Shown one piece after another: positions 34,386 through 44,277 of a stretch of DNA of 64,000 bases. Both the position numbers and the translations under genes were made by a program. The stretch is from assembly GCA_015075635.1 (NCBI GenBank), contig JABTUA010000001.1, positions 1,364,001 to 1,428,000 on the forward strand, in the 5' to 3' direction. Under the pieces are notes generated by a model. The model did no database searches, was not told the origin of the DNA, and saw only the letters and a program-made list of their open reading frames with translations. Within the stretch, counting starts at the first letter, position 1; every line of letters starts with the position of its first letter. This DNA is from Polyangiaceae bacterium. Its GTDB lineage: Bacteria; Myxococcota_A; Polyangia; Polyangiales; Polyangiaceae.

Positions 34386-35719
34386 GTCCTCGGTTCGCTT
34401 GGCTTGTGGCGGTCGCGCTCTGCGCCGCGTGCGGTTCGCGCACCGGTCTGATCGATCCCGGCGTGGGCGTGGACAGCGGCGGTGCAGGCGCTGGAGCCGT
34501 GGGGGCGACAGGCGGAGCCGGCGCGACTGGCGGAGTCGGCGCGGTCGGCGGCACGAGCGGCGTTGCTGGGTGCGTCGCACTCCAACAGGTCGATCCCGTG
34601 GTGGCAATCCAGCCGGGCTCCGCCTCCGCTGACTTTGGCCCACAAGCCGTCGCGTCGAGCGACGACGGCGAGCAGGTGTCGGTCGCGTTCATTCGGAGCG
34701 CCGCACCGGGCCCGGCGTCCAAGTCGGATGTCGATGCTGCGACGTTCTCACCGTGGTTGGCGTGGCCCCCGACCGGCAAACTGGCGCCGGCGGTCTCGCT
34801 TCTCCCGGCGGTGGATTTCGCGAGCGATCTCCGCACTGGTTCGAGCTTTGGCGGTCGATTCGCCCTGCTCCTCGGTCAGGGGCCAATGCTCGGGTTCACC
34901 CCCAACATCGACCCGGCGACGGGCCCCGTTGCTCCCGGCGTGCCGCTGTTTACCGTTGGAGCCCCGCTGTTCGTCGCGCGAGGAGCGCAAACCGGGGTGC
35001 ATCTCCTAGGCATCGCCTCTCTGGACGGTCGGCTCGTCGTCCACATCGTGGAGTCCAGCGGCCCGACACCGGAAGTGAGCACCCAAACGCTGGCATGCGC
35101 CGTTGGGGGCATCACGGCGGACGCCATTGGATTCCAGGACGGCTGGCTGCTCGCGCTTTCCAACGGCGCCTTCGCGCCACCGGGTGGCTGTGGGTCCAGT
35201 AACGTCGGCGGCCCGCCGCTTCGTATCGACGTGTTGCACCTGCTGCCGAGCGGTTCCGTGAGCGTGCTGCATAGCTTCAAGGTCGATGCTCCGCCAAACG
35301 CGATTTCCGTCGCGTCCCATCCCACGGGTGCCTTTGTGGCATGGACACAGGCGAGCGGCGGCGCCGCACCTGTGCTGAACGCGGCCCGTATCGACGCCGT
35401 TGCGGGCGCGTTCTTCGGTCCCTTCGTGCTCACTGGCGCGAAAGCATTCCCCGTGTATGTCGATGCGGCGTCCGTCGAGAATGGGACGCTGGCTCTCACC
35501 TGGGTGGACCATCCACCAGACACGAAGGCCAACATCGTGCTCACCATGGTCGATGCTCATGGCGACCTGCTGCAAAGTCTACCCTTCGCGGCCAGTTTCC
35601 AGGGGCACCCGAACATCATCGGCTCGCCCAGCGGTCACAGCGTGGTGATCAGCTGGGCCACGACCGACCTCGCCTCCACCGTCCAACTCGCCCGGTTCGA
35701 TTGTCTCGGGCCGGGCTAA
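34346..35719 (+). CDS. Beta-propeller-like lipoprotein
   Basis: The product is about 457 residues. The signal sequence WLVAVALCAAC has a lipobox, followed by a Gly/Ala-rich spacer. The body consists of repeating beta segments (VAFIRSAAPG, FALLLGQGPMLGF, GIASLDGRLVVHIVESSG, VASHPTGAFVAWTQASG, LALTWVDHPP), the pattern of a propeller with blades ending in W or F. No catalytic motif is visible. The start overlaps the previous lipoprotein gene by 40 bases; the true start might be slightly further in. It is probably a surface-exposed binding protein. Confidence 0.7.
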   Translation: MQLRRATRSELRVGPRFAWLVAVALCAACGSRTGLIDPGVGVDSGGAGAGAVGATGGAGATGGVGAVGGTSGVAGCVALQQVDPVVAIQPGSASADFGPQAVASSDDGEQVSVAFIRSAAPGPASKSDVDAATFSPWLAWPPTGKLAPAVSLLPAVDFASDLRTGSSFGGRFALLLGQGPMLGFTPNIDPATGPVAPGVPLFTVGAPLFVARGAQTGVHLLGIASLDGRLVVHIVESSGPTPEVSTQTLACAVGGITADAIGFQDGWLLALSNGAFAPPGGCGSSNVGGPPLRIDVLHLLPSGSVSVLHSFKVDAPPNAISVASHPTGAFVAWTQASGGAAPVLNAARIDAVAGAFFGPFVLTGAKAFPVYVDAASVENGTLALTWVDHPPDTKANIVLTMVDAHGDLLQSLPFAASFQGHPNIIGSPSGHSVVISWATTDLASTVQLARFDCLGPG

Positions 35720-35946
35720 TTGCATCAGGCCCGGCGCTGCCTCGGCAGCGCGAGATCCGCGTGAGTCTGCGTTCCGACGTACGCGAACACCGGATCAGCA
35801 ACGAGAGCGAGGATCTGCGTTGGCTCGCGCGAGTTGGACGCGGACTCGACGAGCTTCACATACCTGTCCGTCACGTGTTCGACCTGATCTGCGCGGCAGG
35901 TTCGGCCTCTTGAATCCGGCAATCGTTCCCGCGATCGTTCCCCCCG

Positions 35947-36240
35947 ATGCATCGCTCGGTCTCCAGCCTGATTCTGGCCGCCACGGATCCGAGCGGATTC
36001 TCGGAGTGCGAGCACAAGACCGTGCCCGACATCGCGGTCGCCGAGAAGAAGCTCGAGCGCCCTGGGCAGAACGAGCTGGAGCGGGAAGCTCCTGGCGGAG
36101 CGGGGCGTCGAGCACGAACGCACGGTGCTCGACCGGTATCGAGCCGAGGGCCGAGCGGTGGTGACGATTCCAGCGCGGCCGGGCTCGGCCGCCGAAGAGC
36201 TCGCGGAGGCGGCGCGGGATGCCTGTGATAGGTTTGCGCG
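35947..36240 (+). pseudogene. N-terminal remnant of a TM0106-type RecB-like nuclease gene
   Basis: In one frame the sequence reads SLILAATDPSGFSECEHKTVPDIAVAEKKLERP, and after a frame break LLAERGVEHERTVLDRYRAEGRAVVTIPA continues in another. This matches the opening of TM0106-family RecB-like nucleases, which starts with an ATDLSNF...C motif and a GxEHE helix. The catalytic part is absent. The remnant runs into the start of the outer-membrane protein gene at 36242. Confidence 0.5.
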
Positions 36241-36241
36241 C

Positions 36242-36844
36242 ATGAGTGGGAAGCCGCTCGCCGCGGTCGGGTTGATTGCCGCGCTCGTGCTCGCCACGGT
36301 CGCCGAGGCCCGCGCCGACTCCGCGGGTCGGGCGCAACCCGTTCGCGCACGAGATCCCAGTCAGTACGTCCGTTTGGGTGCGGGTCTCGGTGCGTACTTC
36401 GGTCCGAAGAGCAGCACGATTTACGCGGGACCCCCGTGGGGCTCGTTCGTCACATCGAGCACTACCGTCGCCGGGCTGGCTATCCCGTTCGAGCTCGCGC
36501 TCGGCGGACCCGTGAGCCGGGGCCTAGTGCTCGGCGGCGGGGCGTACGGCGAGGGCGTCCCGCTTCTCGAGCGGCGAGCAGAGCCACGCCTCGTCGGCGT
36601 GGTCGGCCCAGCGCTCGACTACTACTTCAGCGGCTGGGACGGCTTTCACTTCCAAATCGCCGGCGGCTTGGGCGCCACGATCAGCCGCCAGACACACGCT
36701 GCGCCTGGAGCAGCACTCGGCGTCGGCCACGAGTGGTCCACGAGCGTCGATTGGAACTTTGGCTTGAGCGTGAGATTGACCACCCTGATCGAGCGCGACC
36801 CGACGTTCGCGCCGGGCGTCCTGCTAACGGCGACGTGCTTCTGA
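36242..36844 (+). CDS. Putative outer-membrane beta-barrel protein
   Basis: The product is about 200 residues. The signal peptide (AAVGLIAALVLATVAEARA) has a type I cleavage site. The mature chain alternates short strands with Gly turns (YVRLGAGLGAYFGP, AIPFELALGGPV, LVLGGGAYGEG, GPALDYYFSGWDGFHFQIAGGLGATIS, WNFGLSVRLTTLI) and ends in a strand with terminal Phe (LLTATCF), the usual signal for assembly by the BAM complex. It probably forms a small eight-stranded barrel. It has no operon partner. Confidence 0.7.
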   Translation: MSGKPLAAVGLIAALVLATVAEARADSAGRAQPVRARDPSQYVRLGAGLGAYFGPKSSTIYAGPPWGSFVTSSTTVAGLAIPFELALGGPVSRGLVLGGGAYGEGVPLLERRAEPRLVGVVGPALDYYFSGWDGFHFQIAGGLGATISRQTHAAPGAALGVGHEWSTSVDWNFGLSVRLTTLIERDPTFAPGVLLTATCF

Positions 36845-37086
36845 ACCTGGATCTACGCGTGGCATCCAGTCGCGGGAACGCGGCGTCCAGGGCGGAGCGC
36901 TCCGCAGCGTCCGCCTTCGGTGAGGCCGAGCGCTCCCGGCATGACACCTTCCCTCCGAAGCGCTCGAAGACCTGAAGCTGGACCGCGTCGATGTGGTGCA
37001 CTGGGCCGAGAGCTCCGCGGAGGTTCGCCGCGAACCCGAGCGCGCACGGCGGGGGCGCGCTAGTCAGGAGCCGCCCATGCTCGGCG

Positions 37087-38031
37087 TTAGAACTGCGCCG
37101 ACGCAGAGAGGCCTGCGGGCACGAGAGCGCGCACGGACGAAGACGCGCGGCGCGAAAGTGCGCCTGAGGAAACAGGCTGGACGGTGACCTGAGCCTTGTC
37201 GCGAATGCCGAAGGCATACCAGGCAAGAACGCCACCTCCAATCATCAGCGCCCCTCCGCCGTAGAGCTTGGTGGAGTTGAGTTCGTACGTAGAGTTGCAG
37301 CCAAGCGAATCGCACTCCTCCTTCTCTTCGCTCGACGTGAACATCAAGTAGGTGCCGACCCCGGCGGCGGCGATGCCGCCCAAGAGCAGGCCGGTACGCA
37401 GACCTGCACGGCTCTCGAATTTGCCCTCCAGGCGGGTACTACCCGCCGGGATGCGAACAGCATCGGTCTCCAAGGGCTTGTCCTTGTCCTTCGAGAGCGC
37501 AAGCGTGTAGGTACCTGCGGGCAGCGTCGCCTCGCAAGGCGCCACACAGATCTCGTCGTATCCGGTCGCCGCGACATTACCTGCAATTGCAGTCGCCGCC
37601 CGGCGGTGGAAAGTTACGTTCGGCTCGACCGCCACTAGCGACACTCTCGCTTCTTCGCCGCGAATGGTCACCAGCGGGCGAACCTCTTTCTTTCCGGCTG
37701 GCGCCTCGGTCTTGCGCGGCTCCGGCTTCGGGCCGGGCAAGCTCGCAGCAGCGCCTGCGAACTCGACCTGGTCCATGGTGAAGCGCCGCGTCTTCCCAGT
37801 CACGAGAACGATTTCCACGTAGTCGCCCTCGACGCGCTCGCTGATCGTTCCGCGAAACATGCTGCCGTCCTTGAGCCGAACGACGTCGGGGGCAGCGGCC
37901 GGCTGAGCCGGTGTGGGTTCGGCCGGCACGCCTTCCTTCGGTGCGGTCGATGCTTCTTGCGCGGAAGCGGTCGCCGCTGCGAGCAGCAGAGCCGCGGCCA
38001 CACATTCACCCAGATGTCTCATGCCACCCAT
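37087..38031 (-). CDS. Periplasmic or membrane protein with PEGA-like domain
   Basis: The product is about 314 residues. A signal peptide (VAAALLLAAATASA) is followed by a Pro/Ala linker and a short beta domain (VVRLKDGSMFRGTISERVEGDYVEIVLVTGKTRRF). A PEGA-like segment then follows, with CVAPCEATLPAGTYTLALSKD...RIPAGSTRLEGKF. Near the C-terminus are two membrane segments (TGLLLGGIAAAGVGTYLMF and GGGALMIGGGVLAWYAFGI). Such proteins are common in myxobacteria and probably bridge peptidoglycan or surface sugars to the membrane. The start could be the ATG used here or the one 9 bases later. Confidence 0.7.
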   Translation of the reverse strand: MGGMRHLGECVAAALLLAAATASAQEASTAPKEGVPAEPTPAQPAAAPDVVRLKDGSMFRGTISERVEGDYVEIVLVTGKTRRFTMDQVEFAGAAASLPGPKPEPRKTEAPAGKKEVRPLVTIRGEEARVSLVAVEPNVTFHRRAATAIAGNVAATGYDEICVAPCEATLPAGTYTLALSKDKDKPLETDAVRIPAGSTRLEGKFESRAGLRTGLLLGGIAAAGVGTYLMFTSSEEKEECDSLGCNSTYELNSTKLYGGGALMIGGGVLAWYAFGIRDKAQVTVQPVSSGALSRRASSSVRALVPAGLSASAQF

Positions 38032-38355
38032 CAGGAGCGACGCTATCATTGCAGGTTGTTGCCGTACAGCGCGGCTGCGCGAGCGCGGACAGGTTTGGTT
38101 ACCGAGGGGACTTCGGCTGACGCGGGCCGAGGTGTCGCAGCTCGGATACTCCGAGCTGTTCCGAGAAGGTTCACTGCTTGCATTGTTGTGCGGCTCTCGC
38201 AGCCATAGCCCCGCCGTTGGCGCGGCTCCGAAATTGGATCGGCCCCCCACCATGCGGGTGCGCTCGTCTCCTGTGCACGGGGTGCGCTTGACGCGGAGAC
38301 GTTGGAGGAGTCCACTGTGCGTGCGCTGCGTGCACACGCTCGGAGGGAGCCGATC
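38032..38355. other. Divergent intergenic region
   Basis: About 320 bases between the PEGA-like gene (minus) and the Kelch gene (plus). No coding signal. It should contain both promoters. A GGAGGGAGC ribosome-binding site lies just upstream of the Kelch start. Confidence 0.5.
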
Positions 38356-40718
38356 ATGAGAGTCGTCTGGTGCATGGTGCTGCTCTTGGCAGGGTGTGGC
38401 TCCGGTCCGTTTTCGCACGAATCCGCGAGCGGATCGCCGGATTCGGAGTCGGCAGTGTTGCAGCGGTTTCAGTCACTCGCGCAGGGTGGCGAGGGCGCCG
38501 CTTGGTTGCGCAGCGACGGCACCATTTCCTTGGCGAACTCCGGACCTCGCGCGGGCCTAGAGGTCAGCCTGCCGCGTCGATGGGGTGAAGCACCGGTCAC
38601 GCTTTCCGACCCGAGCTCTGGCCTCAGCGTGGCGTTCACGGTCGCTGAGTGGAAGTCGGTAGGCGAAGCAAAGGTCGATCGCGGCTGGGTCGCGTACCGA
38701 GGTGCACGTCCCGGAGCCACGCTCGGATTGCGCAGCGCCGCACTTGGGGTGGAAGACTATTGGCTCCTCGACAGCGACCACCCGCCGCGCATCGAATACC
38801 AGGTCGATGTGTCTCGCGTCGCTGGACTTCGCGAGGTGGACGGGGTGGTCGAGTTCCTCGACGACGAAGGCGCGCCGCGAATTCGTGTTGGCCCCGCCGT
38901 GGTCGTCGATGCAGCCGGCGTGACTCGGCGCGCTCGACTCGGCATCGACGGTTGCGCTGTCGATAGGAGCCCCGCGGCGCCCTGGCAACGCGCCATCACC
39001 CGACCGGGGGCTCGAGAGTGCACGCTCTCGCTCGTGTGGGACGACCGCGGGTTGGTGCCTCCTGTTGTCGTCGATCCTCCCTGGACGATGACCAGCGGGA
39101 TGATCGTCGAGCGCTGGGAGCACACGGCAACTGTGTTGGGTGACGGACGGGTGCTCGTGGTCGGACAGCAGCCCGATCCTTTCAACCCAACCAAGGCCTC
39201 GGAGCTCTACGATCCGACCACGGGGACCTTCGCGGCGACCGGCGTCACGAACGTCGAACGACGGCAGCACACCGCGACGCTGCTCGCCGACGGGCGCGTC
39301 CTGATCGTCGGAGGCGATCAAGGCGAACCGACTCCGGAGTGCGAGATCTACGACCCGAAGACCGGCGCCTTCACCGCGACGGGCTCGCTCAAGACGCGTC
39401 GATACGATCACTCCGCCCTGCGGCTCGCCGACGGGCGCGTCCTGGTAGTGGCAGGTTACGGCGGGTTCCAGCTGTGGGAGCTCGCCTCGACCGAAATATT
39501 CAATCCCGCGGCGGGTACATGGTCGCCGGGACCCAGCTTGGCGCAGGCGCGGACCAGCGCATCGGGCACGGAGCTCGCGGACGGGCGGTTCCTGGTGGCG
39601 GGTGGAAAGACCACCGCCGCGCTCGCGTCGGTGGAAATCTTCGATCCGACGACCTCGACGTGGAAAAGCGCAGCGCCGCTGGGGCGTTCGCGCTGGGGAC
39701 ATGCGGCTACGCGGCTCTCGGACGGTCGAGTGCTCGTATCGGGCGGCGACGACGTGCTCACGAGCATCGGTGAGGTCTACGACCCGTCGCAGGGGACCTG
39801 GTCCACCGTTCAGGCAGGCACCGAACGTATCTGGCACCGATTGATTCCTCTTTCCGACGGCTCTGCCATGGCGATCGGGGGATACCAGGGGACCACCGAG
39901 CTCGCGCCCACGGACTACTTCAGCCCCACGAAGAACACGTGGCTCGCCGCGGCGAACCTCGTGGAAGGTAGGGCCACGCCACCGCCACTCTATTGTCCGA
40001 CGCGGCCGGCACCGCGCGAATCCTGGTTACCGGGGGCGTGCAGAGCAAGACGGCCGAAGTGTTCCAGGCGAAGCTTCGCGGGTTGCCCTGCACCGGCGCG
40101 ACGGCTTGCGCCAGCAACGTGTGCCGGGACGGATATTGCTGCGACGATGCGTGCCCAGCGCCCTGTCGCGCGTGCGCAGCGTCCCTCAAGGGCGGAGGCG
40201 CTGACGGCGTCTGCGAGCCCGTCCCGAACGGGACCGATCCACTCGACGAGTGTCTGCAGGAAGCCGAAAGCACCTGCGGCAAGACGGGTGTCTGCGACGG
40301 CGCCGCGGCTTGCGCGCTTCATCCGACCGGAACCACGTGCGCGAACACCGAATGCAATTTGCCTTCGGAGTTGGTGATCCACCGTTGCGACGGGCAGGGT
40401 AAGTGCGAGGCAAACGATTCGAACTGCGGCTACTACGCCTGCGACCCCACCATCGACGAGTGTCCTACGAGCTGTCAGTCCGACTTCGACTGCATCTTGT
40501 CGCGTGTGTGCCTGAACCAGAAGTGCGTGGATGCGCCAGTCGGCTCGGGCGGCACCGGCGGAGAGCCGGCTGGCGGGACCGCGGGGCAGACTGGGACGCC
40601 ATCGAGCGGCTCGTCGGACGGCGGCTGCGGATGCCGCTCGACTCCCGCGCAAGCGCGTGCTCCGTGGCTCCTTGGGTTTTCGCTGCTCGCCGCCTTGCGA
40701 CGTCGCCGGCGCGCGTGA
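38356..40718 (+). pseudogene. Kelch-repeat lipoprotein with MYXO-CTERM tail, frameshifted
   Basis: From the ATG the protein has a signal peptide with lipobox (MVLLLAGC), a beta-rich N-terminal domain of about 240 residues and at least six Kelch-type blades of the pattern HTATxLxDGRVLVVGG. At about 39965-39975 the frame breaks: the next blade (HATATLL, ARILVTGG) continues one base out of phase in the frame ending at 40718. A Cys-rich segment follows (CASNVCRDGYCCDDACPAPC...), then a Gly/Thr spacer and a MYXO-CTERM tail (GCGCRSTP, hydrophobic segment, RRRRRA). A single lost G in a GGG run would explain the break. It is a paralogue of the intact gene at 42484-44277. Unless the break is a sequencing error, the product lacks its anchor. 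Confidence 0.8.
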
Positions 40719-40921
40719 GGCGTTCGTGGCGGGCGTCGAGCCGCGCCTTGCGACGGCGTGGTGGGGCGGCTGCGACGCAACCTGTCCACCAGATCGACGA
40801 CCCATGTGGAGACGATCGTCGGTTTGCGCGGCGCCTTTGATCGCGTTCGCGGGCACTGTCGTGCAACTTGACCATGTCCTGTCGTGCATTCACCGAAGGG
40901 GTGGGGGTCACGCTCGGGAGC

Positions 40922-41260
40922 ATGAAGCTCGGCGCGGAAATTAGGTCCCGACGCAAGGCGCTGGGCCTGACGCTCGATGACCTTGCGGAACGTTCGAACC
41001 TCTCGCCGCACTACCTCTCCACGCTCGAGAACGACCGCCGTGACCCGCGCCTCTCGACGATCCTTGCGGTAGCCAAGGCCCTCCGGGTTTCCGCCGCCGA
41101 GCTCCTCGGCCCCTCCGTTCCGCAAGCCGCCGCCCAGCGCATCGGCCCGCGATTCGAGCGCCTGCCGCCGGACGCGCAGGAGGCCGTGGTCGTCCTCGCC
41201 CAGATGGCGGTCGCTGCTCCCGGGCGGAAGGCAGCTCGCCCGCGCGGGAAGCGGGGCTGA
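40922..41260 (+). CDS. XRE-family transcriptional regulator
   Basis: The product is about 112 residues. A helix-turn-helix of the Cro/CI type occupies residues 4-62: LGAEIRSRRKALGLTLDDLAERSNLSPHYLSTLENDRRDP...ILAVAKAL. The C-terminal 50 residues are Ala/Pro/Arg-rich without a ligand domain. The start ATG is preceded by a GGGAG ribosome-binding site. It is a small DNA-binding repressor-like protein, located between the frameshifted Kelch gene and the response regulator gene. Confidence 0.85.
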   Translation: MKLGAEIRSRRKALGLTLDDLAERSNLSPHYLSTLENDRRDPRLSTILAVAKALRVSAAELLGPSVPQAAAQRIGPRFERLPPDAQEAVVVLAQMAVAAPGRKAARPRGKRG

Positions 41261-41431
41261 CCGTATCGGTAGGGTCAATCATGGGTCTTGCGTCACGGAC
41301 GGTCGCAGCTGCGACTGGAAGTGCCGCATGACCTCGCAGGCGGATTCCGGTATCCTGCGACCGCAGGGTGAGGCCAGGGCCGGGGCCGGGGCCTATGAAG
41401 AAATCGCGCAACTCCCGCGGGTGAACGACCG

Positions 41432-42136
41432 ATGGACGCACCGATGGACACTCCCCCGGACGGCACGCGGGCCATTCAGTCCCAACGCCCCGACGTTTCG
41501 GTCGCTATCATCGACGACGAGGAGCTGCAGCGCCGAGCCCTCCGGCGCCTTCTTCAGGGCAAAGGCTTCTCGGTCCAAGACTTCGAGTCCGCGGAAGCAG
41601 CGCTGCGCTCCGGCGTCCTGCTGAGCTGCGACTTGATTCTCCTCGACGTGCTGCTCTGCGGAGAGAATGGGATCAGCGCCTGCCGCCGGCTGCGCGAACT
41701 GAAGTTCGGGGGCGGAATCGTCATGGTCAGCTGCCTGGGCCACTCGGACATCAAGGTCGAGGCGCTCGACGCGGGAGCCGACGACTTCGTCACCAAGCCC
41801 GCCCCGGGCGCGGAACTTCGCGCAAGGTTGCGAGCGGTGGTCCGGCGGGTCCGCGCAGCCCGCGCCAACGGTGCCGGCGCCCGGTCGCGCCTCAAAACGG
41901 TGCTGGATGCGCTCAAGCCCGGTGCAGAACGCCGGATATTCAGGCAGCTCGTTGCCGCGAAGGGGGAGCCGGTGGAGCTTGACGCCCTGAAAGCCTTTGG
42001 ACTCGAGAACCCGTGCGCGACCGACAAGGCACTGGAGAAACACATCGAGCGCATGCGCGACGTCCTGGAGCCGCTTGGCGTGCGCATCGAGACCGTTGTT
42101 GGCACCGGGTACAGCTGCTCTACCCAGTTCGACTGA
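41432..42136 (+). CDS. Response regulator with winged-helix-like output
   Basis: The product is about 234 residues. The receiver domain has the acidic pair Asp28-Asp29, phosphoacceptor Asp72 (ILLDVLL), Ser100 and Lys122 (TKP), so it should be phosphorylated normally. The C-terminal domain (about 150-234) has a helix pair and ends in RIETVVGTGYSC, the wing motif of OmpR/PhoB-type DNA-binding domains, although the rest is divergent. No histidine kinase is adjacent; the degenerate kinase at 30371 is 10 kb away. It lies 348 bases upstream of the six-gene toxin-like operon and could control it. Confidence 0.85.
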   Translation: MDAPMDTPPDGTRAIQSQRPDVSVAIIDDEELQRRALRRLLQGKGFSVQDFESAEAALRSGVLLSCDLILLDVLLCGENGISACRRLRELKFGGGIVMVSCLGHSDIKVEALDAGADDFVTKPAPGAELRARLRAVVRRVRAARANGAGARSRLKTVLDALKPGAERRIFRQLVAAKGEPVELDALKAFGLENPCATDKALEKHIERMRDVLEPLGVRIETVVGTGYSCSTQFD

Positions 42137-42483
42137 CCACGCCGTCGTTGCGCGTCGCGCCGACGCAGATCCGCGCACACTGTCGTATGGATGTCGGATC
42201 TTGTCGGTTGACGCCGAGTCCTCGCGGGCAATCCTGAATGGGCTCAGGCGGCTGCAAGTGCTCGTTGGCGCGACGGTGGAGGAGGAACGCGAAGAGTGAG
42301 GACCATGCCGGATTGGAAACCGTCGAGCATGGCGACAGCGGGCATTGGCGCGCGGCGGGCGCTGGCGGCCGTGTACACGCACGGTGAGGATGGTTGGATT
42401 TCCGCGCGATCCACGATGACACCACTCGTGCGGGCGGCGGTTTCGGTTGGCGCGCACAGACGCGGAGGAGCAAGGCTCGGCCG
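42137..42483. other. Leader region of the six-gene operon
   Basis: About 350 bases without a supported gene. A short frame encodes AVYTHGEDGWISAR, faintly like the start of HicB antitoxins, but the rest does not fit. GGAGGAG lies about 14 bases before the Kelch gene start. The operon promoter must lie here or upstream; I see no clear consensus. Confidence 0.45.
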
Positions 42484-44277
42484 ATGAACCTGCGCGCGTT
42501 CTCCAAGGCGGCGATTCTTGCGGTTTCCCTCACGCTGACAGCTGGCGCCACACCGCGCCCACCTGCTGACGCGTGGAGTGTGAAGGGATTAGTTGTCGAG
42601 CACTTGAGTTCTGGAATTGTGGTGCGCCCCGCGTCGGCTGCACTGGCGGTGAGGTTGAACGTGCCGCCCTCGACGTCGCAGCAAGCGCTCGGCGCACTGC
42701 GGGTGCCGCTTGAACCGGTCTGGCACGCGGGTGCACGGGCCTTCCGGATGGTAGCGGGCCTTGACGGAGTTTCCGCGCTCAGAATAGTGGGCGAGTCAGT
42801 GGAGTTCATGGACGCGACCGGCGCTCCACGATTGCGGGCACGTCCGCCGCGGAGCGGTGGACACGATGCTCGCTGGCGCGCTTCGACACCGAGTTGCGCG
42901 GCGGACGAGTCGCCAGCGGTTCCCTGGGGACGGCAGCTGGTCTCGCCAGGTGCCTCAGTATGCGAAGTCGTGTTTACCCCAGTCGATGGTTCGCAGACCG
43001 CCCTCGCACTCGAAGCGGAGTGGACCCTGACCACAGACATGGCCGTGGAGCGTGCCGAGCATTCGGCTACCGTTCTGAGCAGCGGGCGTGTCCTGGTTGT
43101 GGGTGGAGTCTACGGGGAGTCGTCTGCCGAAGTCTTCGACCAGGCATCGGGCACATGGGCCACCACCGGCTCGCTGAAGAATGGGCGGTACCAGCACCAC
43201 GCGGTGCGACTCGCATCTGGGACGGTGCTGGCCTTTGGTGGCTGCGATGCGCCGGTATGTGCGTACGAGCACATCTTGACTAGCGCGGAGCTCTACGAAC
43301 CGCAGACGGGCACGTGGCGCGCGGTTGGTGCCCTCGCGGAAGCCAGAATCCTCGACGCGGCGTCAGCACTGCTGGACGGTCGCGTCCTCACTACCGGGAG
43401 CTGCAAGGACGGCCGTTGCCTCGATCAAGTTGGTGCGTCCGCGTCGGCGGAGCTATTTGATCCGGTAGCCGAAAAGTGGTCTCCGGCCGCAAGCATGGCC
43501 ACGTCGCGCGCGGGTCACACCACGACCCTGCTTCCGAATGGGCACGTGCTTGCCGCTGGCGGATACAGCGTCGATGCACTCGGCTATCCTGAGGTCACGG
43601 CGTCGTCTGAGGTCTACGATCCAGACTCCAATACCTGGTCGAAAGCCGTCCCACTACCCGGTCCGCGGTGGCTTCACCGAGCTGTCGTCATGGAAGACGC
43701 TACTCTCGTGCTTGCTGGCGGCTGCAGCGGACTCCCAGCTAGCTGTCTGGGCTCGCTGTACTCGACCGCGCTTGCTTCACCGCTGAAGGCGCTCGTTGCG
43801 GGCGGAACCTGGAAGGAAGTGGTGGGGCTCGCGAGAATCTCCCATGGCGCGGCGGCCTTCGCGGGGGGCGTGCTCGTAGCCGGGGGAGCCGAAGCATCGG
43901 GAGCTTGGAGTCCTGCGGCGTCACAGCTCATTGGCGGGAGCGCCGCGCCTCTCCCTACGCTTGGCGCGGCTCGAGGGTCGCCCACCGTGACAACGCTGCT
44001 CTCGGGGGCGGTCCTCGTTGCCGGTGGTCATGGCGAATCCAGTGTACTGAGCTCTGCTGAGGTCCTGAAGCTCACGGTCAGAGGAAGCGGGGGTGCGCCC
44101 GGTGAGGGAGGTACCAGCGGCGCCGGCGGCGGTGGGGCGGGGGGCGACGGGCAGGGTGCGGACGCACGAGAATCCGGCGCATGCGGGTGTCGAACGCCCG
44201 CGCAAGAATCGGGGCACTCCGCGGTAGTGCTCTTTGCCTTTGGAGTGTTGGGAATCTGGAGGAGGCGAGCAAGATGA
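42484..44277 (+). CDS. Kelch-repeat protein with MYXO-CTERM anchor
   Basis: The product is about 597 residues. The N-terminus is a signal peptide (AAILAVSLTLTAGA). A beta-rich domain of about 170 residues precedes seven Kelch-type blades (HSATVLSSGRVLVVGG, HHAVRLASGTVLAFGG, HTTTLLPNGHVLAAGG and others), which form a propeller for protein or sugar binding. The end has a Gly-rich spacer, ACGCRTPAQ, a hydrophobic helix and WRRRAR, the MYXO-CTERM sorting signal that leads to surface anchoring. It is the first gene of a six-gene run and overlaps the next gene by four bases (ATGA). Confidence 0.88.
   Translation: MNLRAFSKAAILAVSLTLTAGATPRPPADAWSVKGLVVEHLSSGIVVRPASAALAVRLNVPPSTSQQALGALRVPLEPVWHAGARAFRMVAGLDGVSALRIVGESVEFMDATGAPRLRARPPRSGGHDARWRASTPSCAADESPAVPWGRQLVSPGASVCEVVFTPVDGSQTALALEAEWTLTTDMAVERAEHSATVLSSGRVLVVGGVYGESSAEVFDQASGTWATTGSLKNGRYQHHAVRLASGTVLAFGGCDAPVCAYEHILTSAELYEPQTGTWRAVGALAEARILDAASALLDGRVLTTGSCKDGRCLDQVGASASAELFDPVAEKWSPAASMATSRAGHTTTLLPNGHVLAAGGYSVDALGYPEVTASSEVYDPDSNTWSKAVPLPGPRWLHRAVVMEDATLVLAGGCSGLPASCLGSLYSTALASPLKALVAGGTWKEVVGLARISHGAAAFAGGVLVAGGAEASGAWSPAASQLIGGSAAPLPTLGAARGSPTVTTLLSGAVLVAGGHGESSVLSSAEVLKLTVRGSGGAPGEGGTSGAGGGGAGGDGQGADARESGACGCRTPAQESGHSAVVLFAFGVLGIWRRRAR

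Noticed and set aside
42340..42483. HicB-like antitoxin start (VYTHGEDGWISA)
   Set aside because: Only about 12 residues fit and the continuation shows no HicB features.
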